DNA from: Nostoc sp. NMS7
GTDB lineage: Bacteria; Cyanobacteriota; Cyanobacteriia; Cyanobacteriales; Nostocaceae
DNA length: 64,000 nucleotides
NCBI RefSeq assembly: GCF_017115085.1
Contig: NZ_JABXKJ010000227.1
Span: 1 to 64,000 of the forward strand
Reading direction: 5' to 3'
Below, piece after piece: positions 26,222 through 33,978 of the stretch (position 1 is the stretch's first letter; each line of letters begins with the position of its first letter). The translations under genes and the position numbers were made by a program. The notes beneath the pieces are model-generated. The model saw only the letters and a list, made by a program, of their open reading frames with translations, searched no databases and had not been told where the DNA came from.

Positions 26222-27289
26222 TTAGTTTTTTCCAGAAGTTATTTTTTCACCTTCGTAAGCCAGAGCCTTGTCACCTGCTTGGGCAAATGCCTGGGCGAGT
26301 TGAATCAGCTGTTGTCGCTCTTGATCATCAACAATACCAGCCGGAGGAGGCATCCGTTTCTCTTTGATTTGGCGCACAGTTTCATGCCGTAAAGAGAGTG
26401 CCTGATTGGGATAACTCAGGATTAATAGGGGATTCTGCTTGCTGGCGTTGTCAGGACTGTGGCAGACAACACAAGCATTCTGCCGCAGCTTGGCCTCAAA
26501 TGCACGATAAGCAGCATCAACTTTGGCGACGTGTGGGTTAGATGGAGAAAATAAACGGGTATAGAGTGTCACATAGGGCTGCTTGCCATGAGCATCAGTC
26601 CAAATCCACTTACCGTCCCATGCATAGTTTACCTTCGGGCGTTGTGGATCAACCACAGCTGAACGCAGCGCTCCTTTAAGCTTTCCTTGCTCCAGAAACA
26701 CAAGTAATTCAGTACTTTGCTGGTAGGAATCCCACTTTTTCGATGAGTACCAGAATGGATAAGGATAAGCACCAATATCAAAGTGGTTGCGGAACTGAAT
26801 CGGAAGGTGGATGACAATTAAGTTGTTTACCTGTTCAATCTGGGGTTCACCTTTGAACATAAAGGTAGCCAGGTAAATGCGACGCCAAACAAATGGGTCA
26901 AATTCAGTTGTTTGACTATCTTTGATATTATAGTTGCCAACTTTACTTTGAGCGCCCCATAAAAATGGTGCGTTCATAGTGTCGCGGAGGGTTTTTAGCT
27001 TAGAGAGTTTTTGGGCGCATGAGTCGTAGGCAGCTAAATTCTTAACATCTGTGACAATGGGACAAGCAGCAATAATTTCTTTGCCTACTTTTTTCGCTAG
27101 TTCTATGTCCTGTGATGTTTCTAGTGCTGATACTGTACTTTTTGCGTTAGGCGGTTGTGGTGCGTAGATGAAGAGCGCAATCGCTAAAACTATGCCTAAG
27201 AGTAGAAAGTGCGTAGGCGCAGCCCGCACTTCGGCTTGGCTCAGTGACCTCCGCAGGCATCGCAAGTAAAATTTCCGAAGATTAGGCAT
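26222..27289 (-). CDS. membrane-anchored c-type cytochrome-domain protein
   Basis: The 355-residue protein carries one haem c attachment site, CVVCH at residues 273-277, with Met313 (KRMPPPAG) as likely sixth ligand. The N-terminus holds a membrane helix or signal (LLLGIVLAIALFIYAP). The central 200 residues (VWRRIYLATFMFKG, LPIQFRNHFDIGAYPYPFWY, DGKWIWTDAHGKQPYVTLYT) match no family I know. The exported part should be periplasmic or lumenal and able to carry an electron. I choose ATG 27289 (MPNLRKFYL); the longer frame to 27385 is repeat-derived. Residues 9-22 (RCLRRSLSQAEVRA) are encoded by an inserted dispersed repeat. The gene follows the haloperoxidase-like gene by 113 bases on the same strand. 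Confidence 0.75.
   Translation of the reverse strand: MPNLRKFYLRCLRRSLSQAEVRAAPTHFLLLGIVLAIALFIYAPQPPNAKSTVSALETSQDIELAKKVGKEIIAACPIVTDVKNLAAYDSCAQKLSKLKTLRDTMNAPFLWGAQSKVGNYNIKDSQTTEFDPFVWRRIYLATFMFKGEPQIEQVNNLIVIHLPIQFRNHFDIGAYPYPFWYSSKKWDSYQQSTELLVFLEQGKLKGALRSAVVDPQRPKVNYAWDGKWIWTDAHGKQPYVTLYTRLFSPSNPHVAKVDAAYRAFEAKLRQNACVVCHSPDNASKQNPLLILSYPNQALSLRHETVRQIKEKRMPPPAGIVDDQERQQLIQLAQAFAQAGDKALAYEGEKITSGKN
27210..27262. repeat. small dispersed repeat inside the cytochrome gene
   Basis: The block GTGCGTAGGCGCAGCCCGCA and the following CTTCGGCTTGGCTCAGTGACC match intergenic repeats at 30403-30440 and 51942-51990. Here it is in frame and encodes residues just before the membrane helix of the cytochrome protein. 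Confidence 0.7.
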
Positions 27290-27402
27290 GATCAGCTGTT
27301 GCGTATTTAATTTGTATATTAAACGCGGGCAAGATGCCCGCACTACAATATTTTTGGGTTTTCGTGTTATGCAATTTAGCTGCACATCAACTTATAACCA
27401 CT

Positions 27403-29250
27403 TCAAATGGTGACTCTTGTACCATTAAATTTGGTGAATGTGAAACCTTGAAATTTTTCGCGGAACGTTAGCTTTTCATCCTTAAGAATGCTGATGGCGA
27501 TCGCTTCGCCAAGGGCCAACGACGCTGCTGCATCTGTGCGCCAGTGAATCCCAGCACTATCACGACCCAAGCCAATATTTGCCGCCAGTTTGTTCAATTC
27601 GCCGCCCACGGTCAGCAGTGGGCCTTGATAGGGAATCAACTGGGTGGGATCTTTGGGATTGGGTACCACCGGATTCGGAATCACATAATTCTCATCAAAT
27701 AGTGCTTTCAAAACCGTGACACTGGCACCTGCGGACACCGAAGCGCCCCCTGGATAAGAAGAGTGGAATGGTGCCCCTTCAGGAAAAGCTTGCGGTAGCA
27801 GATAGGATTTGTTTTTGCTGAAGAAGCGATCAAGTGCTTCTGACTGGAAAACATCGGGGTGAATCGGATAGTTTGTTTTATTCACCTTGTTGTTGTGAAC
27901 CAACCCACCATAAGCCTCTGCTCGCAGACGACGGTGAACATAGTACTTCTGCCAATAAGCTGCTCTGATTGCATGTGGACTAACCCAAGAGATGATAGAT
28001 TGTGAATACCCTGGACCAAATGTCGCAGAACCACTCGCTTGGGTCTTGGAGTTGTTATAAGGATTACCGGGATTGTAAGGTGAGCCAACGCCACCAGCTA
28101 GGAGGTTATCAAGGGCTGGCTTGGCGAGTAGAATTAGAGCAGCATTTGTATAGACGGGTGGTGGCGTGTGGGCAATCTCTGACTGGTCGCGCCCGTTGAT
28201 AAAGTAGCGAGGGGTTGGGTCAAACTTAATCGTTCGACCAGAATCGCCACCATTTTGCACCAGCAACCACTCGTTATAGTTGGTTTGAAAACTGTTTTCG
28301 GGAATAGCTAGGGGAACACGGTTAAGCTGAAGATAACTTTGTGTTCCTGCGGGCACAGGACGCAGTAAAAACTGGGAGACGTATGGGCCCACATCTACCC
28401 CTGGTAACGTGTAGTAACTCGTTGCACCAGAGGCATTAACGTAAATCGCGGTGCCTCGAAATAGGAGTTCGGGTGTAACCCGTCCGTTCTGTTTAGGCCC
28501 TTTGAATGCTGACAACCGATTCAGATCCTGAACTGCTGCCAGAATCAGCGGGTTAGTTGTATTATTGTGGAACTCGCTAAAGGGTATATCCTGCAACAGT
28601 TGTTGCCAAGCAATTTCGAGGAATTCAGCCGCCTGCTCTGCACTATCGAGGGTAGGTGGCACTGGAATTGTCAATTGAGTCGCATTCAGCCCACTCAAGC
28701 TAACCGCTAATGGACCGAGCGGTTGTAGCAGCTTCCGTTTACCACCCAGGATGATCTTTTCATACTCATTGGGATCTTCGGAGTTCAACGCATTAATAAA
28801 AGATTGATAAGCCTTCAGATCCACTTCGCCCAGCTTGTTATGGGGTAATCCTCGTGTATCCGTCGCAATTTTGTTAGCATACTTCGCCTCATCCCCGTTG
28901 GTCGGATGCGGCGGAATCGGAACACTCTGTTGAAGTCTGGCTGCTTCAACACGTACTCGATAAGCTCTATTAACAAAGCTCTTGTAGTCGAAAGGTCGAT
29001 TAGGGAGCCTGTTTATGTCTTGGGCTTGTACAATATCTTCTCCCTTTTTTGAGGAGAAAGGTGAACCTAAAACGCCTGCAACAACGCTAGCGGCACTAAA
29101 CAAACCAGCGCGACCGAGAAATGAGCGTCTACTGGCCTGAGTACCAAAAAAACGTTTGCTAGCTACACGGGGTTGTTTCAGTTTATCTATTTCGTTATTA
29201 GCCTGAGCATTTTGCTCGAAACCTTGATCAGAATTAGGATCTACTTGCAT
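27403..29250 (-). CDS. Tat-exported vanadium haloperoxidase-like protein with altered active site
   Basis: The 615-residue protein has a Tat signal (SRRSFLGRAGLF, Arg41-Arg42, then a hydrophobic stretch) and the fold signatures of vanadium-dependent haloperoxidases/PAP2: RLRAEAYGGLVHN, the region of the SYP-x-GH motif near residue 500, and GRDSAGIHWRTDA, with Arg563 and His569 matching the vanadate-contacting Arg and the vanadate-ligating His. In the middle motif the usual Ser-Gly-His is replaced: the sequence reads FHSSYPGGASVSAGA, with Gly501-Gly502-Ala503. The acid-base His is therefore missing, so classical haloperoxidase activity is doubtful. It is the first gene of a pair with the cytochrome protein. 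Length is normal for the bacterial/algal family (about 550-650). Confidence 0.85.
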   Translation of the reverse strand: MQVDPNSDQGFEQNAQANNEIDKLKQPRVASKRFFGTQASRRSFLGRAGLFSAASVVAGVLGSPFSSKKGEDIVQAQDINRLPNRPFDYKSFVNRAYRVRVEAARLQQSVPIPPHPTNGDEAKYANKIATDTRGLPHNKLGEVDLKAYQSFINALNSEDPNEYEKIILGGKRKLLQPLGPLAVSLSGLNATQLTIPVPPTLDSAEQAAEFLEIAWQQLLQDIPFSEFHNNTTNPLILAAVQDLNRLSAFKGPKQNGRVTPELLFRGTAIYVNASGATSYYTLPGVDVGPYVSQFLLRPVPAGTQSYLQLNRVPLAIPENSFQTNYNEWLLVQNGGDSGRTIKFDPTPRYFINGRDQSEIAHTPPPVYTNAALILLAKPALDNLLAGGVGSPYNPGNPYNNSKTQASGSATFGPGYSQSIISWVSPHAIRAAYWQKYYVHRRLRAEAYGGLVHNNKVNKTNYPIHPDVFQSEALDRFFSKNKSYLLPQAFPEGAPFHSSYPGGASVSAGASVTVLKALFDENYVIPNPVVPNPKDPTQLIPYQGPLLTVGGELNKLAANIGLGRDSAGIHWRTDAAASLALGEAIAISILKDEKLTFREKFQGFTFTKFNGTRVTI

Positions 29251-29556
29251 GAGATGTTCTCCACTGACAAAAAATAATCCAAAAATCTAGTCATGAGCAG
29301 CTAAAAGTTAGAATAACTTTGCGCCACACACGAGACACCCACCTCCAGAGAAACAGGGTAATCTCACCGGATTTGGGATGAAATTTGTGCAAGGTAACTT
29401 CTACAGGAGGTGATTCTCCTGAAAGTCATGTAGGTATTTAGTGCTGGTATGATGCCTTGATCACATGGCTGTTAGACATCTGTAGTTGTAATCATTCTGA
29501 TAGCATCTTGCCGGGGTTAAAGCACAGCTAAATCACCACTTACTTCCACTCAAGCC
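29251..29556. other. spacer upstream of the haloperoxidase-like gene
   Basis: No gene visible. It contains the promoter side of the haloperoxidase-like gene. No motif assigned. Confidence 0.4.
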
Positions 29557-29594
29557 ATAAAATACGGTAAATCGATAGACTTACCGTATTTTAT
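29557..29594. promoter_or_regulatory. perfect 14-bp palindrome (operator or terminator candidate)
   Basis: ATAAAATACGGTAA (29557-29570) and TTACCGTATTTTAT (29581-29594) are exact reverse complements around a 10-base spacer ATCGATAGAC. No T-run follows on either strand, so an operator or a cruciform is at least as likely as a terminator. It lies 258 bases before the broken importer gene. Confidence 0.55.
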
Positions 29595-29851
29595 AGATGT
29601 TAAATCAGACTTTCTCACAACTGGTGATGAAAATCAAGAGGTTTTTACAAAAAACTTACCAAGATTGTGAAAGCCCTGGAGAAATTACGGCAATGCAAGA
29701 TGGGGAGTGGGGGGGAGAAATTTTCATGCCCTCGTTGTCGGCAAAGCGTCCGTGAGAGCCTAGCTTGAAAAGACCTTGTTTTTTGCTACTAGGTGTGTGA
29801 TACTTTCGTTTAATTTAGAAAATAACATAAATCTCTTACAAAAGGAAAATA

Positions 29852-30388
29852 ATGATGATATTCAAGAGATTTAGAACGTGGGGTTTCTTGATTGGATTAG
29901 CACTATTGACGTTTGTATTTGTAGCTTGTGCTTCTGGTAATCAAACTGCATCACAAACACCAGAAAAAGTAACAATTGCCTATCAACCTGGAATTAATTA
30001 CGCTAATCTACTTATCATCAAGCAGCAGCAAATTTTAGAAAAACAATTTCCCAAAACACAATTTGAATGGGAAGAATTATCGAATGGTGGTGGTTTTAGA
30101 CTGATTCGATAAATTATGCTCCCTGCTGCATTGCCTCACATCTTAACAGGCTTGAGAACTGCTTGGGCTTTTGGTTGGCGCACCGTGATTGCATCTGAGT
30201 TAGTGTTTGGTTCAGGGGGTGCTACTAGCGGTTTGGGATGGCAGATTAATAACAGTCGCTACTTCCTGCAAACCGATCGCGTATTTGCCGGATTAGTGGT
30301 GATTGCAATTTTGGGTTTAGCTGTCGATTATATTTTTCGATTAATTGAAATCAGAAAAGTGCAAAAATGGGGTATGAAACGTAGTTAA
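29852..30388 (+). pseudogene. fused remnant of an aliphatic sulfonate/nitrate-type ABC importer (ssuA start + ssuC end)
   Basis: The first 80 codons encode the start of an SsuA-type binding protein: a lipoprotein signal (LLTFVFVACASG), then VTIAYQPGINYANLLIIKQQ and FEWEELSNG. From about 30085 the same frame encodes the C-terminal end of an SsuC-type permease (GGFRLIR-stop-IMLPAALPHILTGLR, ASELVFGSGGATSGLG). A TAA at 30110-30112 sits exactly where a Gln codon (CAA) is expected in LIRQIMLPAALP. I infer one large deletion that removed the rest of ssuA, probably the ATPase gene, and most of ssuC, followed by a nonsense change. Neither piece can make a working importer. Confidence 0.85.
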
Positions 30389-30402
30389 ATAGTTGAGAAA
30401 AT

Positions 30403-30530
30403 TAGGCGTAAGCGTAGCCCGCACTTCTCTACGAGACGCTGCGCGAACAGCAAGTATTACCCTGATCCCTTCGACAAGCTCAGGGTAGCACTTGTCGAAG
30501 GGCTCAGTGACCATCGTAGACATCGCTTCC
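30403..30530. repeat. cluster of small dispersed repeats with a 12-bp inverted repeat
   Basis: This block contains GCGTAAGCGTAGCCCGCA, CTCTACGAGACGCTGCGCGA, and a perfect 12-base inverted repeat CCCTTCGACAAG (30467-30478) / CTTGTCGAAGGG (30491-30502). It fills the space between the importer remnant and the convergent MFS gene. Confidence 0.75.
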
Positions 30531-30554
30531 AGACAACATCCAATCAAAGCGGAT

Positions 30555-31874
30555 TTAGCCTTTATTGGACTGTGGAAGTAAGCCCAACTCTGCGTAAATT
30601 GGATGCACTATCTTTCTTATTTGGGGCAGTTGTCTACTAAAGAAATATGCTCCTAAAATACAACAAATACCGCCAAATAATAAAGCATTAGTAACACCCA
30701 GATGACCTGCTAATGCTCCGAAAAATAAATTGCCAAAAGGCAAGATTCCTAAGAAACCAGTTGTAAATATACTAGTTACTCTACCTCTTTTATCTTCCTC
30801 AAGAAGAATTGATTGCATAAAGTTATTAATTGAAGCCAAAGTTAGACTATTATTCATGCCGATGATAAACATGAATACTAGACAAATCTCTAAATTGGTT
30901 AAGCGAGAAAAAACTATTAAACCTAAACCTAAAATTGCGGCAGAACTTGCTATAATTTTTCCCAATCCTATAACATTTTTTCTAGAGATCAGATAAATAC
31001 CTGAAACTATAGAACCAAGAGCCGAAGCTGTCATCAAAAAACCCATAGTTTCAGCGTTACCTTTCAAAACTTCTTGGGCAAAAATGGGGACTAAATTGAC
31101 GTGAGTCATTCCCATAAAACAGATAATTATTTGCAAGAATAATAAATATTTAATTGGCAGAAATTCGTATGCGTAAACAAACCCTTCTTTCAGGTTTTTC
31201 CAAATTTCTGATTTTTGAGTAGATGAATTATTTATAACTGGGTTGATTTTGACAGTTAAGATTGCAGATACAAATGGTAGATAACTAATACTATCTACTA
31301 AAAAACAGGAAGCTGCACCAGATCGAGCAATCAGTAAGCCCGCAATCATCGGACTAACAAACTTCGCTGTATTAATCAAAAATGAATGGGAAGCCATCGC
31401 ACTATAAGTATCTGATTTCTTATCCAAAAGTCTGGGAATAATTACCTGACGGGCTGGTAAATCGAAAGCTTTTACCGTTCCCTGAAGCGTGCCAAGGGCA
31501 ATAATCCATGCAACATTGATGTTACCACTAAGAGTTAGAAAAGTTAGGGTAGAAGATAGCACAATAGAAACTAGCTGAGTAGTTAATAGGACATATCGTA
31601 AATTCCACCGATCTAGCAATACTCCTACCAAAGGTGTAATAATCAAACCCGTAGCTTGATTTGTAAATCCAGCCACACCCACTAATACAGCCGAATTAGT
31701 TAATTGATAAACTAACCATACTAAAGCAATTTGAGTCATCCAAGACCCAAAAAAAGATAAGCTTTCTCCGATAACGAAACAAGAGAAATTCAACGATTTA
31801 AGCGCAGACGGAAGTTCAAAAGAAACAAACTTTAGTTTGTCTTTTTGGAAGTTTTCTCTATTACTTGGTAGCAT
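30555..31874 (-). CDS. MFS transporter (MFS_3/enterobactin-exporter-like)
   Basis: The 439-residue protein has about 12 membrane helices. The opening after a soluble tail (FSCFVIGESLSFFGSWMTQI then ALVWLVYQLT) is characteristic of the MFS_3/DUF894 group that includes EntS-like and macrolide-efflux-like exporters. The loop between helices 2 and 3 (LVGVLLDRWNLRYVL) matches the conserved MFS G-x-L-x-D-R signature. It should export a small molecule across the inner membrane; substrate unknown. It stands alone on the minus strand with a 600-base repeat-containing region upstream. Confidence 0.9.
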   Translation of the reverse strand: MLPSNRENFQKDKLKFVSFELPSALKSLNFSCFVIGESLSFFGSWMTQIALVWLVYQLTNSAVLVGVAGFTNQATGLIITPLVGVLLDRWNLRYVLLTTQLVSIVLSSTLTFLTLSGNINVAWIIALGTLQGTVKAFDLPARQVIIPRLLDKKSDTYSAMASHSFLINTAKFVSPMIAGLLIARSGAASCFLVDSISYLPFVSAILTVKINPVINNSSTQKSEIWKNLKEGFVYAYEFLPIKYLLFLQIIICFMGMTHVNLVPIFAQEVLKGNAETMGFLMTASALGSIVSGIYLISRKNVIGLGKIIASSAAILGLGLIVFSRLTNLEICLVFMFIIGMNNSLTLASINNFMQSILLEEDKRGRVTSIFTTGFLGILPFGNLFFGALAGHLGVTNALLFGGICCILGAYFFSRQLPQIRKIVHPIYAELGLLPQSNKG

Positions 31875-32284
31875 GAGCGTTTCCCTGTTTTGTCAAAATA
31901 GACTTCACTTGAAAATATCAACTAGTGGTTCGTAGTGAGCGATAAATCGCTCAATTTAAAAGGCTAGAGCCGCTTACTTACCATGAACTTGCTTACCCCA
32001 TTGCATTGCAACGTCTCTACTAATTTTTTTGATGAAGTTTTAGCAGACTTGCATATCACCAGCCCTGAAAGAGTATTAGTAATGCTTAATGTTAGCAAGA
32101 CAGAAAGTTTATATGCTTACTATTAGAACAAAAAAATAGCCACATTATTACTAGAATAGGTATCATATCATGTCTGGTCGAATACCCACAATTCTTGCAA
32201 ATCAACTCACAACCCCTACTGCCAAGCAGCAAGGGTTTGAGGTGGTTGACTCATGCTCCGGCTTCAAGCCGGGGGTAAATCGAA
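31875..32284. other. spacer with no recognised gene
   Basis: AT-rich upstream part, then around 32234-32278 a short hairpin-like GC-rich stretch (CTCCGGCTTCAAGCCGGGGG). No protein-coding gene was recognised. Confidence 0.45.
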
Positions 32285-32405
32285 GTCATTAGTCATTAGT
32301 CATTAGTACCAATGACCAATGACTAATAACTAATGACAATGGAAAGGCGGGCGGCTATTCCGGACACTCCTCTTGTTGGGATGGGATTCCCGCCGATTTT
32401 CGTTA
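32285..32405. repeat. CATTAGT repeats followed by a GGCGGG-hairpin block
   Basis: Tandem CATTAGT units (32288-32309) are followed by inverted ACCAATG/ACTAATG units (to 32338), then a block starting GGCGGGCGG (32347) and closing with TTCCCGCCGATTTTC (to 32401). The latter shares its ends and an internal hairpin (CTCCT...GGGATGGGATT) with 42820-42925. The two may be the non-coding right ends of IS200/IS605-type elements, but no tnpA or tnpB is present. Confidence 0.5.
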
Positions 32406-32475
32406 ATATAAACATTCTCTTTCAATTTCTCGAAAAAGCATTGCTTAATTCTCCAGTCATGTCAGAATTTCAGTT

Positions 32476-33147
32476 TTACCTGGAAATAGTTGTAAGTTGT
32501 GCTTTCGCTAAAGCCAATGCTTGATGAGCATTTTTAAACTTTGTTTCATCTGTAAATTTATCACGAAAACACTTTAAATAAGCTTCCAGATACCGAATAC
32601 GTAAGTGTGGATTAGCTGGATTATCAAGAAAGGGGAGGTCAGCTTCAACCATAAATCGGATAGCCAACAAGGGGATAGGGCTACGAAGTGGACGAAAGTT
32701 TGGGTTGTGCAGACCAGGACTTTGATTAAGTTCATGAAATTCTCCTATCATTAGTCCTGACTCAACAAACAAAGGTTTAAGTTTTTGTTGGACAGTATCT
32801 ATTAGTTTAGAAGCTTCTTCTATATGGATATCAGGAAAGATAAGTAAAAAAGCTTTATTGATTGCTAATTCCTGCTCTTTAACTTCCATCCTCAGAAAGA
32901 TATCTCGGTAGTCTCCAACAATCTCTTCTACTTGTTCTGGATACAAATCTTTTGCGCGAATAACTGCCAGACGAATACTGTTTGACTTGAGAGAGTGAGG
33001 TACAAAAGGGCAAACTACGCCGGGTCTTCCCAAGTTAGGATGAGGCTTTCCTAAAAAATTTTTTACCCACTCCATAATTTCAATTAAGTAAGGAAGGTTT
33101 TCGTGTTGGTGGAGTTGTTCGATTTCACGAGTTGTATAGAGTTGCAT
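32476..33147 (-). CDS. DUF6875-like protein of unknown function
   Basis: The 223-residue protein is soluble, with no signal peptide. Readable features are GRPGVVCPFVPHSL near residue 40, AVIRAKDLYPEQVEEIVGDY, LIFPDIHIEEASKLIDTVQQ, GLMIGEFHELNQSPGLHNP and PLRSPIPLLAIRFMVEADLPF. The G-R-x-G-x-V-C-P-F opening and the G-E-F-H motif fit what I recall of DUF6875 proteins, which are sometimes found in biosynthetic clusters; no function is established. The single Cys in GVVCPF may be a ligand. It is isolated here. Confidence 0.65.
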   Translation of the reverse strand: MQLYTTREIEQLHQHENLPYLIEIMEWVKNFLGKPHPNLGRPGVVCPFVPHSLKSNSIRLAVIRAKDLYPEQVEEIVGDYRDIFLRMEVKEQELAINKAFLLIFPDIHIEEASKLIDTVQQKLKPLFVESGLMIGEFHELNQSPGLHNPNFRPLRSPIPLLAIRFMVEADLPFLDNPANPHLRIRYLEAYLKCFRDKFTDETKFKNAHQALALAKAQLTTISR

Positions 33148-33269
33148 AAACTTGAGTAAAATTTAATAATTGTTTAATTCGGAATCCAAAATTAGTTTCA
33201 CAATATTATGTGAGTGAAATTAATTATTCTCTAAGTAAACAAAACAAGCCTTGATTTTTTGATTTTTGG

Positions 33270-33472
33270 TTTAGAGACTGAAAAATAAAAAAATACTCAA
33301 CTACTTTTTATGGGGTGGGTATCTCGCCCGCCCCTAGTCAAAGGGGGGCAAGACTTCGGCGTGAGCGCTCAGTCCTTCGACCTTCGACAGGCTCAGGGCA
33401 GGCAAGCTCAGGAACCATCGAACGCAGCCCACCCCACAATATTGGATAATTTATTTGTTGTCAGTCCCTTAT
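33270..33472. mobile_element. MITE-like element with SDR insertion (TAAGGGACT ends)
   Basis: The right end reads TTGGATAATTTATTTGTTGT followed by CAGTCCCTTA (33442-33471). The left end is an imperfect inverse (TTTAGAGACTGAAAAATA) continuing into AAATACTCAACTACTTTTTA. Both ends recur at 45555-45686; partial copies are at 38848-38912 and 33951-33976. The middle (33345-33425) has been invaded by a TTCGACAGGCTCAGG-type small repeat. No coding capacity. Confidence 0.65.
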
Positions 33473-33641
33473 CTGTGGCTTGTAGCAGATAAAAATGCTC
33501 TAGTATTTTCCTAAACTTAAATAAATTTACGCCAAGAAATACACAAGCATATTTTCGTACCAAGCAACTTGTGTTTATTTATTTTTGACATTTTAGATAC
33601 AATATGTGTGTATGTATTATCCAGCAAATGCTCCTACTTTT

Positions 33642-33698
33642 TTTACACATAAACTTTATAATATTTTTATTCAAAATATTATAAAGTTTATGTGTAAA
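33642..33698. repeat. perfect 26-bp hairpin
   Basis: The left arm 33642-33667 and right arm 33673-33698 are exact reverse complements (26 pairs) with a 5-base loop TATTC. The arms are AT-rich and contain ACACATAAACTTTATAAT. Such a long perfect stem is rare by chance. It lies alone in the spacer 33473-33978, which otherwise shows no gene and carries a MITE end at 33951-33976. Confidence 0.85.
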
Positions 33699-33978
33699 GA
33701 GTTCTTTTAAATATAAAAATTTAGTATTGTTTTAATAGCAAATATGAGTTGAATATCAAGTTAGGAGAATTTTATATAATTAAAGTTTATATATAAAGGG
33801 AAGGAGAAGTTCTGATGCCTGTCTTGAAAAGTTTGGAGCCTCCGAAACTGAGGCTCCAAGTTTTCGCTGTGGCGGGCTGCGCCAACGAGTCATTGAGCGT
33901 CGAAAACCGACACTCAGACAACTCTGGACAAGGCACTGGCTCCCTGATAAAATTGGATATTTTTTAATTGTCAGTCCC

